From positions 36,546,537-36,610,536 of the forward strand of contig NC_089777.1 of assembly GCF_040412425.1 (NCBI RefSeq): DNA of 64,000 nt. The letters run 5' to 3'. This document shows, one piece after another, positions 11,757 to 24,479 of the stretch. The first letter of the stretch is position 1. Each line of letters starts with the position of its first letter. Position numbers and translations under genes: made by a program. The DNA comes from Macrobrachium rosenbergii. Lineage: Eukaryota; Arthropoda; Malacostraca; Decapoda; Palaemonidae. The notes beneath the pieces were generated by a model. It ran no database searches, was not told the origin of the DNA, and saw only the letters and a list, made by a program, of their open reading frames with translations.

Positions 11757-13115
11757 TAGATTTAGAAAATAAATTGGGATGAAATACAGGTATACCTCAA
11801 ATAATGTCAGTAATTGGGTTCAAAACATACTACTCGAATCAGAACATAATTTAATTCGAATAAACAACCTTAAAAAATTAGCTAGATTCCTTACAAACAC
11901 ACCTTAATGTCATTGATAGCATTCTTTTTTAATGAAAATATACATTTTCCTTCATGTTAAGGTAAAGAATACCCAAAACCATTCACCAAAAAGAATCCCA
12001 AGCATCCTAAAACAACCAACAATGATGCCAATAATTTTGCTGATTGATGTAAACGAGTAAACCGATGCAAAGAGACTTTATTTTTCCTTATATTATTTAA
12101 TAAAAACTCTCTTTCGTATGTTATTTAATAAAAAGCCCCATTCTTATATTATTATTTAATAAAAACCCCATTAAGTAGTAAAAAAAAATTACTTACCTTG
12201 AATGACTCAGGGTGAGTTATTACTGTACAAGGGTCTATGCAATAGTCAAGAGAGGGGTTGGACAACAAGATGGAAGAAAGGAAGCAGGAATGAATGTCAA
12301 GTAAAGAACCAAAATGTGGATGGGGCTAGGGGCAGATGCAAACACCCTTTAGTAATGCCTGTACTGTAGTGTACTTGAATGAAATGCATTGATGACACTA
12401 ACCCCCTGATGGGGTGAAGTTGATAGTATAATTGCTTATATAGAAAAAGTAATGTTGATCAATCTGCTCTCCAGGTTGTGTGAGATAGCGTTTTGATTAG
12501 ATTTAAAGTATTTTTTAATTTATATCTTGAATATTGGCAATAAGAGCATTCCTGTTTAGTTATGTCAGACATCAACTCGAAACTTGATTGCTTGTCTGAT
12601 GTGAATTTCTTTTTCTCTCATTTCCAGTTAGATGACATAGTTTTGTTTCTATCTGGCATCTCTATAGAGTGTAATAGCTTATGTTGTTCAACAGACTTGA
12701 AATCTAAGTGAGGAAACCCATGAGTAAACTTTAGTTATTTTGCTTGGCACATTTCAGATTTGAAACAATGTAAAATATTGCAGCCATCCAGTTAGACATT
12801 ATTTTTGACACCAGCACTGTTAGTGCTTTCATTGATTATCAATACTGTATACAGTATTTAAGTGTGTCAGATATATTCAGAACATCAAAGAGTGTTGTTT
12901 GTTTATATTCGAAGCCATTCTGGATATGGTCTTAAATGCAAATTTACATGAAGTTATGATTTTAGGCTGTCTATACCATGTTAGTTTGACAATGACACAG
13001 ACAGCTAGTAAAGGAGATACATGTATACATATTGTTATCGGCTTTCCAAGGGCATTTTTCAGGTAGAGTTCTTTTTGCTCTCTTGATGGGAAGAAAAGTA
13101 ATAGTAAAATTGTAA
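11757..13115. other. AT-rich spacer between DIRS A and DIRS B
   Basis: No gene. Contains three imperfect ~30-bp direct repeats (12093-12175, atttaataaaaa words). Otherwise unremarkable. Confidence 0.5.
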
Positions 13116-13118
13116 TTT

Positions 13119-13412
13119 CTGGGCTTTGACCTGTGTCACCTGGTGAAATTACCATCTAGCACATTTCTAGGTACATTCATTGCTAAACATACCAGAGAAA
13201 AGCTAAATGCAATGCTGGGGTTACTACCCCCAGTGCGAGCTCCATAAAATGGAGTCGTGTATAGAAAAGGGTGAGTGTTGTCACTACCACAGGCCTCTGC
13301 CCTGTAGATATTCCCAATCTCAAAATCCCCCAGAGCGAGGTGCCGTTATTTATCGCACCAGCTCCCCGACTACCAACAACTCAGCCGCCATATTGTCATT
13401 CCATTTTAGCAC
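13119..13412 (+). repeat. DIRS B 5' inverted terminal repeat
   Basis: Matches the inverted sequence at about 29600-29900 nearly base for base, including ccatctagcacatttctagg, ggagtcgtgtat and gccgccatattgtcattcca. Confidence 0.9.
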
Positions 13413-15672
13413 GGTCAGCGCCTTGTTGTTGTTATCAACGGTGTGCTTCATTTGCCTTTTTTTGTGCGATATTATGTCTTCCGTCCAGGAATTTTCTTCA
13501 CCTAAGTTGAGTACCATCTCCCTTTTGTTTTTAGGCAGCTGAGGCTCTTTATTTACCTTCTAATTCAATAATTAGGGGGTTGAATATGACGCTTGGTCTC
13601 GGCCGCCTTTGCTCCCGACCTCACGTGACCTTCAGTCTTTGTGTGGTTTACGTGTGGGACTTTTTGCCCCCTTTATATGATAATATTTTTTTATGTGTGT
13701 TTTTACATAATTTCATATTCACTCCTCGTCGGAGTTAGTTTTTTTCCGAATTACCCCTTCCCTGGGGAGGCGCAGGTCCTCTCCTCTCTTAGGCTATGAG
13801 ATTTCCCCCTCTCGCCTTTGTGATCATAATTCCATTTTATCCTTGGACCCACTCCTCCTCCAGCTCTCGGGTATATTCTCTGAGATGGTACGGTTATGCT
13901 ATTTATTTTCACTAATTTATATGTTAACGGATGACATTGATATTTTTGGATTAATTTGTTTACGCTTGATCGTAAGGGTCGGCCATTTTACCATCCGCGT
14001 CTCATATCGCGATTGGTTTGGACCGCCCTTCTACATGTGTCTTTTATTAATTAAGTTCTGTTTTCATATATGCGGTGTACGTTATTTTATACATTATGTG
14101 GTTAACTTTTAGTGTCACCTTAGTCTGATAGTACCCGTGTTTGTCCTCCTGGGCTAGCCTTCTTGGCCACTGATCGGCTTCAGTAGGTTAGCCTAGGAAG
14201 TTAGGCTACCTTACGGCTCTTTGCTCCCTCCCCAAAGCTTGGAGGGAGGTTTGGGTGAGTAGGAGAGTTTCACGTTCTGTACCTTCCCGATGATGTCGTC
14301 TGGTTCGGATGGGTGTTATTAGGCCTATGTTTTCCCCCTCCCCCTATTTTGGCCTTCCCGATTGGACTCTTGAGTCCTAGTAAGGTTAGGCTAGAATAGC
14401 GAGGGTCTTCTTATTCGTAGCCTACTCCTGTCCGAGCCGTTGGTGTCTGGGCAGGCATTCTAGCTTCGTGGGTTTCCCCCCTCTCCTACCACCCCCCTCC
14501 CTAGTCCCTTCCACCCTTGGCTGTCTTCGTGTACATCGTGAAGTGTGCCTGGGGTCGGGTGCTCTGAGCCCTAACCCCGCCCCCCCCCGTTTTCCATGTC
14601 GCTAGCCTAACATTCCTTACCCCTTCCTTTGCATTGAGTGGTTCTCCCTAGTTCTCCCTTATCCAGGGTCGCCAATCTCTGTTGATCGGCACCCCGTGGG
14701 GAGTTCTTTTGGTGTCTGGGGGTGCTTCACCACTCCCTGGCCACCACTAATTCATTACCACCTCTTTGCATCCTTTTAGCTTATGGAGTGTATCCTAGTA
14801 TTCTCCCCCCCTTTGGTTGTCGTTCTCCCATGATCGACGCATTGTGGGGTTTGTTTGATTATCGGCGTAGGGGGGGTGCCCTCCCACTCTCTGGCCGCTG
14901 CTATAGGTTCCCTCCATTTGCCTATCCCCTACCCTTCCCTAGCATCAGCATGATGAGTTTCTCCCTGCCCAGGGTTGTCGTTCTCTTTAGTCCGTCACCC
15001 CGTGGAGAGTTAATACGGTATCCAATTAGTGTTATCCGCGTGACTGGCCTCCGTCTCGGTGTCCGCTCTTCTGCTAGCTATTGTTGTCCTTGTTTTGTTC
15101 CCTGTTCTATACAGCTAGAACATCGACCATATTCCCTGGGTATCTATCTTGACTTTGGCCAGATCTTACTTCCGCCGTGTTGTCGGGTCTCCCGTTACCC
15201 TCTCGTTATTGTAACCACTCCAGTGGGTATGGTGTGTGGTTGGATGGCGCTCACCCCGCCTCCTCCGCCGCCACCATAAGTATGGTGTAACTTGATTCCC
15301 CCGGCACCAAGCGGAATTTTATAACCAATGTATCATATCTGTTGTTTTTTGGCAAACACTAGGGTTAACCATTTTGTGCTGTATATTACTTTACCTCTAC
15401 TGGGCCGTGTCCGGGGGTATTGGTAAATCTGCTATTTTGTTTATGACGCATGTTCACACTTTGGACCCTCTAGTAACTCCGGATTTACTCCGGTGGTCCC
15501 TATCGTTTTACGCATGTATGTTAGATATACCCTCTTATTGCCGGGCTCTCTCCGGCGGGGTCTGACCAGACCATTGCATGCTCCGTCAGTCATTTTAAAT
15601 TAAGGCTCAGCTCCGGCACCCTGCTCCGGCGTGCCTTATTAGCATACTCATGTATCATCTTTCCATTTATAG
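13413..15672 (+). other. DIRS B 5' leader, pyrimidine-rich
   Basis: C/T-rich region upstream of the first ORF1 exon. The open frame at 14722-15279 is Pro/Ser/Leu-rich, has no homologue I can see in copies A or C, and is treated as non-coding leader or intron. The stretch ends at a plausible acceptor, tccatttatag (15662-15672). Confidence 0.55.
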
Positions 15673-15843
15673 ATGGTACGTTGTCAGGAGCAGGGGTGCA
15701 CGGCGGTCCTGCAACAGGCTTGTGGACACGAAGTGTGTCGGTCCCACTCCGGCTGCGCAGTTCGAGTCGGGGACCTGATCGTCTGGCACCCCGACGGATG
15801 TGAGGTGTGCTACGCTCTCTACGAGCAAGTGTTGGATGAGTCG
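15673..15843 (+). CDS. DIRS B ORF1 first Cys/His-rich exon
   Basis: Codes 57 residues beginning MVRCQEQGC and containing ACGHEVCRSHSGC and GDLIVWHPDGCEVCYALYEQ. The spacing of Cys and His suggests a zinc-binding module. It ends at a consensus donor (TCG|gtaagc). The homologous exon in A has lost some of the Cys. The ATG right after the acceptor may be the start, or an upstream exon may exist, since A and C have acceptors at the same place. Confidence 0.65.
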
Positions 15844-15949
15844 GTAAGCTACATGTCCCCTAACCATTGTTCTTTCTTGAGTTTATGACTTTTATTGATA
15901 TATTTATGACAGTTGGAGATTTTGTTAGTTAGCAATCTCCTTCTTTCAG
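15844..15949 (+). other. Intron in DIRS B ORF1
   Basis: 106 bp from gtaagct to tctttcag with a pyrimidine tract. The reading frame is continuous across it (LDES|ADRSSRDSS). Same position as the 103-bp intron of copy A. Confidence 0.75.
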
Positions 15950-18048
15950 GCCGACCGCAGCTCCCGCGACTCTTCGCTGTTAACCCTCAAGACCTGGGTC
16001 AGTGGCTTTGGGAGGAACGTCGGGTCGGGGAAGCCCTACGTTCTGTCTCAGGATATCTGTAGTATCCTCTACCCCGGCGCCTGGGTCTCAGCGTCCGTCT
16101 CGGCGGAAGTAGCCGCCCCCTTGATCGCTGGGATCCAGGAGATGACGGAACACTCCCACGAAGAAGCGGCCATTTGCGGAAAGGTAGCGGAGGAGGTTGC
16201 GGCGATCAACCTCAACTTGGAGCCTATGAACGTTGACCCGGACCACCAACTTGCAGGTAAGGGGGTAAGTGAGGCAGAAAGTTCTGATCCTCTTTTCAGC
16301 TCTCCTTCCTCTTCTGTTTCTTCCTTTAGAGGGTTTGGAAAATCCTCTTACCTTGAGGACAGGTCAAGGTCTACTGTCCCCAAGGTAAAATGTGAAAACA
16401 AAGACCTTGTCTAAATCCTTCAAACCCCAGAAGTCTCGCTCCGGGGCTCCCTTGAAGTCGTCACGGGCCCCTAGCCCCATGCCGTCTATGAGCGAGGGGC
16501 CCCCCCTCCGGAAAGGGATCGAGATCCAAGCAGAGTAAGGTGAGTCCCCCTCGTCCTTCCTTTGACCCAGAGTCGTTTGCTGAACTTCTTATGGAGAAGT
16601 TCGACAAGAGGGTGGAAGAGAAGTTGACCGAACTCTCCTCCCAGTTGTCTTCCGACCTGGAGTCATCAAACGCCTCTGTTAAATCCCTAGCAGAGAAGGT
16701 GAAAAACCAGGAGAGCTTGATCTCAGGGTTTATGCGCGCCGGGACAGTCGCTCAGCCCTTGGCTGTTCCGGACGCTTCCGGTCTTCCCCCCTTCGATAAG
16801 GGAAACCCTTGGCGCCTGGCTCTTTATGCTCCTCAGCATGAAGACACCCTTACCATCGAAGGTCTGGGTACTCGCAGGTTGGAGGAACTAGAGTTCTTCC
16901 CACCTGGCTTACTGCCCCCCTTCCCAGGTTATGCCAGGCTTACCGAGGAAGCCTGGATAAGATCGGACAAGGTCGAAAAAGAAACTGTCATCTTTCCAGG
17001 GACCAGGCTCAATCCACCCTGTTGCGCACGCTCACAGACAGCTGAGAACACGAAACTTACCCCTGTCAAGGGTTGTTTTACGATGTTCTCGGTGGGAGAT
17101 ACTATCCCCACCCCCTGCACGACTAAGGTAGCCCTGCATACCAGTCAGGCAGGCATTGAGGGCAAGCCCCTTCCACAACTCTGGGAGACAGATCCCACCT
17201 CTCTAGTCTTCCCCGGAGATTCTGATTTTTGGAAGGGAGCTCCGGCCACTTTTACAGTGGGTAGGCTCGACCCTGACTGCGCTTCTGCCCTCTTCAGCGA
17301 GCAGCTTCCGAAAATCCCGGATTCTCTCCTGAAGGCCGAAGCTGAGACCAAGGGCAGGTTAAGTCGGTCCCTACATTCCCTGACTTTGGCGGAGGCAACT
17401 TCGGTTGTCTATAACAAAGAAGCCCTCTTTCAGGTCCTTACTAAATCCCCTACTGGCGGGGTTCCAGCAGGACCTATATGATTTCATAGTGGCTCGGATG
17501 AACTGCCGGAAACACATCTTTACGGCAGCCTCTATTCGCACGAGCCCAATAGGCTCATGAAGAGCTCCATCGGGGGGCTAATCTCTTCCCCAGGAAGAGG
17601 TAGAAAGAGTCCTGACGGAAGCAGCCAGGGCTAACCAAAGCCTCCGCTCCCGCTGGGTCTCCCCAAAAGCGGGAAGTTAACGGAGTCCGCCGGACCTCAT
17701 CCCAGACCCGGGAAGAGGTTCAAGAAATTCAAAAGGCCTCCTACCCAGACGGTGCTGCAGGCTGTTCCGGTCTCTCCAGCCGGCCAGCCTTCAACCTCTA
17801 AGGCTCAGCCTCAACCACAGTATGTGCTGGTTCAACCAGCCCAGCACATGCTCGCCTCCCCTACATACGTAACGTCTCTGGCTTTCAATGCTTCATACGA
17901 AAGTCATGGGGCATTTCGGGCATTTAACCGAAACGCCAGGGGAAGCAGAGCCAGAGGCTCCTTTAGAGGCAAGTCGGTGTCTCGCTCCATCTCCCGAGGG
18001 AGAGGAGGCCGAGGTAGCAGAGGAGGCAGATCATCTCCCGCCCAGTGA
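15950..18048 (+). pseudogene. DIRS B ORF1 (gag-like), exon 2, frameshifted
   Basis: Readable in pieces: 15950-16414, 16540-17481 and 17752-18048. It opens with a block ending YVLSQDICSILYPGAW, followed by an acidic/Ser-rich linker. At about 16580-16720 there is a heptad-like charged stretch (FDKRVEEKLTELSSQLSSDL) that may form a coiled coil and precedes the conserved GLPPFDKGNPW and TIEGLGTRRLEELEF blocks. The C-terminus has an Arg/Gly-rich tail (SISRGRGGRGSRGGR). Frame breaks lie near 16390 and 17450. Function is inferred only from position and RNA-binding-like tail. Confidence 0.8.
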
Positions 18049-18057
18049 GACTCCTCA

Positions 18058-18899
18058 GGTAGGCGGGAGGCTGTATCATTTTCGGGACCAATGGACCTTC
18101 AGTCCGTGGGCCCACAGCATAGTCTCCAAGGGCCTGGGTTGGAGCTGGAGCAGAGGCCCTCCTCCACTAGTCAGGTTCCATCAATCACCATCCAAAGCCC
18201 TCCAGGACTTCGTGAAGGACCTACTACAAAAGAGGGCTATAAAGAAAGTGAGACACTTTGAAGTTTCAGGGCAGACTGTTCAGCGTTCCGAAGAAAGGCT
18301 CCAGTCAGCAAAGGGTAATCCTAGACTTGTCTCGTCTCAATTTATACATTCAATGCGACAAATTTCGCATGCTCACAATCTCGCAGGTTCGGACCCTACT
18401 TCCCCGTGGAGCCATAACCACCTCTATAGATCTTTCAGACGCCTATTATCACGTCCCGGTTGTGAGAAGGTTCTCTCCTTATCTGGGGTTCAGACTAGGA
18501 AAGCAAGCGTACTCGTTCAGAGTCATGCCATTCGGGCTCAACATAGCCCCCAGAATTTTCACCAAACTGGCAGATACAGTAGTTCAACAACTACGGTCTC
18601 AAGGGATCATGCTAGCCGCATACCTGGACGATTGGATCATTTGGGCACCCAACGCCAGCGAATGTCGGAAAGCAACAACCATAGTAATCGGTTTTCTGGA
18701 ATCTCTGGGCTTCCAAATAAACAGGGAGAAGTCTCGCCTAGTTCCAGAGAGCCGCTTTCAGTGGTTGGGAATCCAGTGGGACCTACACTCACACAAGCTG
18801 TCTCTTCCGCCAGCCAAGCGGAAAGAAATAGCCAAAGCAACCAGGCAATTCCTCATGAACAGGAAAGCTTCCGTTTTGGCACCCAAGAAAGGGTCTTAG
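18058..18899 (+). pseudogene. DIRS B reverse transcriptase
   Basis: Reverse transcriptase. The N-terminal part (GGRLYHFRDQW, DFVKDLLQKRAIKKV) is in one frame. A one-base insertion near 18252 moves the rest into another frame, open from 18258 to 18899: LKFQGRLFSVPKKG-type block, RVILDLSRLN, DLSDAYYHVPV (catalytic Asp), MPFGLNIAP, the active-site AAYLDDWIIW with both Asp present, then WLGIQWD and PPAKRKEI. Catalytic residues are intact. The frame closes with TAG right where the RNase H frame takes over. Confidence 0.9.
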
Positions 18900-19805
18900 G
18901 TTCCCTTCAGTTTGCTTCACTAACGGATCTACTCCTGAAAGCCAAACTGAAAGACATAAACAGAGTATGGCGGAGACGTGCCAACATCGGATTCAGAGAC
19001 AAGGGGTGTCTAATTCCGCAAGTACTGAGGAAGAGACTCCAGCCCTGGACAACAGTCAAGTGCTTATCAAAGTCAGTACCGCTCCAGTTCCCCCCTCCGG
19101 CATTAGTGATTCACATGGATGCTTCTCTGAGCGGGTGGGGAGGATACTCTCAACACAAAAAAGTGCAGGGAACATGGTCCACTATGTTCCGCCAGTTCCA
19201 TATCAATATTCTCGAAGCAATGGCAGTCTTTCTAACCTTAAAGAAACTGCGTCCAACCAGACTAATCCATATAAGGCTGGTCTTGGACAGTGTGGTAGTG
19301 GTGCATTGTATAAACAGGGGAGGTTCCAAGTCGAGCCGGATCAACCAAGTAATGATAGCAATATTCTCCCTAGCAAACAAGCACCAGTGGCATTTGTCAG
19401 CTACCCATCTGGCAGGAGTTCGGAATGTCATTGCAGACTCTCTGTCCAGAACAACTCCGCTGGAGTCGGAATGGTCCCTGGACAAAACATCATTCGAGTG
19501 GATTTGCAGTCAGGTCCCAGGTCTCCAGGTAGATCTGTTTGCCACAGAAAGCAACCACAAACTTCCATGTTATGTGGCCCCCAACCTGGACCCTCTGGCT
19601 CACTCCACAGATGCGATGTCAATAGATTGGAACAAGTGGCAGAGGATCTACCTGTTTCCTCCAGTAAACTTGTTGATGAAAGTCTTACACAAGCTCAGGA
19701 CATTCAGAGGTCAGGTGGCTCTGGTAGCGCCCAACTGGCCGAAGAGCAACTGGTTTCCTCTTCTTCTAGAACTGAAGCTCCGGTGCATACAGATCCCCAG
19801 ACCAA
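18885..19805 (+). pseudogene. DIRS B RNase H and methyltransferase-like region
   Basis: Open continuously in a frame one base back from the RT frame. Starts near QERVLGSLQFASLTDLL, then RNase H motifs VIHMDASLSGWGG, LEAMAVFLTL, LDSVVVVHCINRGG and NVIADSLSR, and the DIRS block VDLFATESNHKLP, FPPVNLLMKV, VAPNWPKSNWF. It ends where copy C is inserted (19806-19808). No stop or frameshift was seen inside this part, so it is the best-preserved polymerase-associated region in the window. Confidence 0.88.
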
Positions 19806-19808
19806 AAA

Positions 19809-20190
19809 GGATTTTGACAAAGGAAAAATCTATTTCTGGGGAGGGGCCCGTGTCACCCGGTGAAATAATCCATTCAGCACTTATTTCTAGGTAATTCCGT
19901 TGCTAGATACCAGAGAAAAGCTAAATGTAAAGCTGGGGTTACTACCCCAGAGCTTAGCTCCAAGAAATGGAGTCGATATGGTAAAGGGTGAGATTGTCAC
20001 AATCACGGGACCCTGCCCTATAAAGATTCCCAATGTCAAAAGTCCCAACAAGAGAGGTGCCGATACAAGCCCATGCACTACTCGCGGACTGTACACAAGG
20101 CAACACTAGTCACATTCCATGTTAGCACCCACCCCACTAGAATGATGTTTACCATGGGAGGGAGAGAATGAAAAACAGGGGTGGTCATCA
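19809..20190 (-). repeat. DIRS C 3' inverted terminal repeat
   Basis: ggattttgacaaagg start, ccattcagcacttatttctagg core. Inverted partner at 27750-28055. Confidence 0.9.
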
Positions 20191-20272
20191 GGGTGACGGG
20201 CCTCCCCAGAAATAGATTTTTCCTTTGTCAAAATCCTTTTTCTGGATCGGGTCCCGTGTCAGCCGGTGAAAT
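20191..20272 (-). repeat. DIRS C internal complementary region
   Basis: The reverse complement of the C 3' end (cctccccagaaatagatttt ... gtcaaaatcc) is fused through TTTTT (20237-20241) to the C 5' end (ctggatcgggtcccgtg). Confidence 0.9.
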
Positions 20273-21185
20273 AATAACAGAGAAATAAACATCATTCTTA
20301 TGCTATTAAAGACTTAAATAGAGACGTTGAAAACTAGGAGAATTCTACCCTGAACATTAGTAAGGTCCTCTAAATTCATGTAATGAAAATAATGTAAGTG
20401 GTCACCGTCTAAGATCATGAGCTTTAGAATTGAACCTGAATAGGCTTGTATTAAGAAAATACTTTCTGCCTAATAGCAGACACAATGACAGTAACCCCCC
20501 CCCCTTTTTTTTTTAAAAGAGAGGACCTGACAAAATTGCGAGGTCCTGTCTAAAAAAGCCTGTAAGGAGAAAATTGGGCACAGAAACAGACCTTGTAAAA
20601 GGGGAGTACTTTCCAAGGTGACCACCGAAAATGAGGACCTTCAACTGTAGATAGAGTTAGGGTGAGGAATTGCAACAGGGTTTCTGATGAGGGGAAACCA
20701 AAATGATTGGTTCCGCTAGACAGGGCAGACAGTACAGGAAAACTAACACTAGAAGCTAAGCTGATTAAAATTTTGGGTCTTCCCAACAAGGAAAGGTAAG
20801 AACAAGATGATTGTTGGTTACTGAAGCTAGCTCCGATACATTACTCAAAGACCAGGAAACCGAATGTGGACGGAATACTGGTCTCAGACGAACACAGACC
20901 TTAGGGATGAAAGTTAAGAGCCTGTGAGTCTGGTTCCAACAAAGCACTTTCCTCAGGCCAATGCGGCCGCATCATTACTGTTGCTTTGAAAACTATGTGA
21001 AGAGTGCTAGTTACTTAACTGCAGAACCATACTGAAGTAGAGTAGGATCCCTTGACTGATTTTAGGAAAACAGTAATAACAGGACCAAGATCAGTTTCCT
21101 CCTAAACTGTAAGATTCACAAAGACCACAAAGCCAGGGCATCAGAACTTTGAGGGGGCTGACGCAGGCTGAGTTTATACCAGTCT
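20273..21185 (-). pseudogene. DIRS C tyrosine recombinase relic
   Basis: Nucleotide similarity to the recombinase regions of A and D, with many indels. Recognisable translated scraps include LISLASS and LSALS around 20750-20700 (box I region, Arg lost). No functional reading frame. Confidence 0.7.
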
Positions 21186-22640
21186 TGACAGCATGATAGT
21201 TTGTGGCTGAATTGGGTTGCAAACAGACCTACTTCCAGGTCCAGGAAAAGGTCACAAGACTACCTGAATGACACTCCGTCTAAGGACTATTCCGACACCA
21301 GGGGGGAGGCCCTGGATAGGGAAAAAGTAGTGACCTTTTGGACCCCTACGAGAAGGGTGGCAGACAGAGGCACTTGTGTCTGTTGGTTATGGAGAAGAAT
21401 GAACCATAACCTGAATGAAGCAACTCGGGTTCGAACCCACTTGTTTACGCAGCGCACTATTGCTGTTTTGTTCAGAACCAGCCTAAAATGAAACCTCTTG
21501 GGAGGAAGAAGTTTCCCAAGGACAGGAAGACTGCCACAGCCCTCCAAAGCGTTGATATGGAACTGCTGGAACGTGACCGAGCAAGTTCCATGTACTTCAT
21601 GGGGCCAAAATATCCACCCCACCCGCCCAGAGAGGTGACGGTGTGGAATACTGAGGCCGGAGGGGAAAGCTGGAGAGGAACTGACTTGATAAGCACTTGA
21701 CAGTTGTGCAAGGCCGGAGGCCACTATTCAAACAGGAGGAATCAGGGAGACACGTCCCTGACTCCGCCATACCCGAGTTATAAACTCCAGCTTTGACTTC
21801 AGAAGGAGAACCGTCACTGAAGCAAACTGGAGAGAGAGCCCAAGACCTTTTCTTGGGCAACATGAGAGAGGTATGCTTGTGTTGATGAAATGTTAGGTCG
21901 CCCTTGCTATCTCTTTCTGCTTCCACTGGATTCACAACTACTGAAGGCTACCCTCCGGAATCAGGTGGGATTCCTTCCTGTGTACTTAGAAGCCCAGAGA
22001 CTCTAGAAAACTGATTATAATGACCGGCACCCTCAGGCAATTCCCGACGCTGGGTGCCCAAATGAGCCAGGCAACTAGATATGCGGCTAGCATAACCTTC
22101 TAATACCGGAGCTGTTGAACTACGGTACTGTTCAAACTGGCAAAGACTCTGGGGGCTGCATTGAGGAGGGCATGAACCTGAAGGGGTACGCCTGCTCCCC
22201 GAGTCTGAATCCCAAGAAGGGATAGAACCTTTCTGCAACCAAGATGTGAAAGGAAGCGTCAGAAAGGTCTATAGAGGTGGTTACGGCTCCACGGAGCAGT
22301 AGGATCCGAACCCACAAGACTGAAAGCAACCGAGACTTGCCGCATTGAATGAGGAAAATAAACGGGACACGCCCGGAAAAATTTTCCAGTGGAAGGGAAC
22401 TTCCTTGGCAGACTGAAAAAGCCTGACAGGCCATTCACAAAGTCCTCCAGAACTCTGGCCGGAAGCTGACTGAACCTGATTTGGGGGAGGGGGACAAACA
22501 GTCCAGCTCCACCCCGGGCCTTGATAACTATACTCTGGGCCCAGGGACTGAAGTTCCAGTGGGAAAACGATACAGCCTCCCACCCATATGAGAAATACCA
22601 CAGGGAGGAGGCTTGATTGTCTCCCCTGAAGCGTATGCCT
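21186..22640 (-). pseudogene. DIRS C RNase H / RT relic
   Basis: Decayed polymerase. Scraps on the minus strand include a GGWGGYF-like remnant of the RNase H start near 21620, DLSDASFHILVAERFYPFLG at about 22260 (RT Asp box), LGFRLGEQAYPF, and GGCIVFPLE near 22580 (RT N-terminus). Numerous frameshifts and stops. Confidence 0.75.
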
Positions 22641-24400
22641 TCCCAATTTCTCGGAGAGGAGCAGGATGCTTCCTGCTCCTATGATAACCCCTGAGGGTCA
22701 GAGCCTCTGGCAGAATGTCTAGTGAAAATTCTTTCCTTGGGTTTTGTATGAAGCAAAGAAAACTCCAGCGGAGGCACATGGGGAGGCAGAGACACACGGG
22801 GTGTTACAAGGGGCTGATGTGTTGGCTGAACCCGCACACATCGAGGTGGAGGCTGGGAGTGAGAGGCTGACGGCTGTCCAGGGCAGGAACCTGAAGAGCC
22901 TGCACCACCGCCTGAGCAGGGGCGCTTGAACTCACATGAACTTCTTGCCGGACTTGGGATAGGGCCCGGCAAGATCAGATTGTTTCCGCCGTAAAGGTAG
23001 ACACCCATGAGAACGGAGGCTCTGATTAACATTAGTATCCCCGACGGACCGTAAATAACGCCCACCTGGGGAAAAGATTAATTCTCCAGGTGAAACTGTT
23101 CATAAGATTTTTCGGCTCAAGGCGGAACGTGGCTGGCAAAAAAAGTGTTTTCAGCTGTCCAACCGACTGATGAAATAAAGCGGGACCTGCAGAAAACCTG
23201 ACAAGAGAGATTTTATCAGGACCCAAACAACGAACCGCCATTATATACCACAGACATTGTTTCTGTTAAAGTCAAAAGAATTCGGGGCCTGGGCCTGACT
23301 TACACCCTGTTTCAATAAATTGAGAGCTTAGGAGTCTGTACGCTGAATAAATTAGAAGATAGTCTGGAGTTAGAAGATTGATTGTGAACGATATCTGTGA
23401 TATCTGTCTCCCGGAAATGCGTCAGCGGTTTATTTTCGAAACAAGCCTGTTGATAAGAGGGGCTACATTGAGCACAAGGGGTAGGAAGCAGGGCTCTCAA
23501 AGAGAACACGGTAAGACCCCATAGCTGGCGTGAACTTGGAATTCTCCGCCTGCCACTCCGTTAGAGTTCTCAATGGAGACAATGTGCCCAGCCCCTAGGG
23601 AAGATGAGGGCTCTCTTAGGGGATCCTGCCAGATAGATACCATGCTCCTTCTGACAGTCTGGTAAAACCCGGATAAGGGGATACCAGGCCGGAAGGGAAG
23701 AAATGCAATTCCACCAACCTCCATGTGCCCACACCCCGATAGGAGGGTGCCTTCATGCTGGGAAGCATAAAGGGTTAGGCGCCAAAGGTTCCCCAGACCG
23801 GAGGGGAAAGAGGTGGAGGTGTCCGGGAACGATAGAATTCTGGAATGGAGCAGGATTTTTGGCAGGTGATCCATTGACAATGAGTCTTGAGATTAATCTC
23901 TTTGGGATTTAAGCTCCTGGGAAAGGGAAGGCACGGACCATGAGGTAGATAGATAGTTTGATAGGTTGACAATGACCCTCAAATCGAGCTCCTTATAAGG
24001 AGACCCGTAAAAGAGTCTTCAACAAAGGAAGGAGGGGGTAACCGCCTTGCTTTGCTTGGGCCGTGTCCCTTTCCAGAAGATGAGGCCAAACTCGTGAAAA
24101 GACGGCACCGGATTAGAGATCCGAGACGTCCTCGAGTGGGCCCCGGAGCGGTCTTCTTGGTTTAAAAAGGGTCTTTTTTTGACTGATTTTTACCTTAGGG
24201 ACGGTACACCAGGAACCGTCAAAAAGGGATGAGGAGCTAACGAATCCCCTAAAGGAAAAGTTTGCCTCACCTAATTCCGAGCTAAGCGGAAAAGGTTTGC
24301 CTCACTTATTCTCGCACCTACTTATCGCCCGGGACGATGTTCACAGGTTCGAGAACGAGACAGAAGGCCGCCAACGTCTTCAGAAAACTCTCCGTAAACA
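22641..24400 (-). pseudogene. DIRS C ORF1 relic
   Basis: Gag-like remnant: PPRCVRVQPTHQPLVTP near 22830 corresponds to the QYVLVHPTHQSLAAP segment of A, and LGNLWRLTLYASQHEGTL near 23780 corresponds to LGNPWCLALYAPEHEGTL. Frames are broken repeatedly. Confidence 0.75.
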
Positions 24401-24479
24401 GCAGAGTTACGAGACTTGCAGCCGGCCTCCAGGAGGGGGAAAATTAGGACCCCAAACACCGGAGGAGCAACTATTAATA

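Noticed and set aside
14722..15279. 185-codon plus ORF in the DIRS B leader
   Set aside because: Composition follows the C/T-rich leader; no counterpart in A or C and followed by an acceptor, so likely leader or intron.
18967..19863. 298-codon plus ORF overlapping DIRS B RNase H
   Set aside because: Shadow frame; the RNase H and methyltransferase-like motifs are in the other frame.
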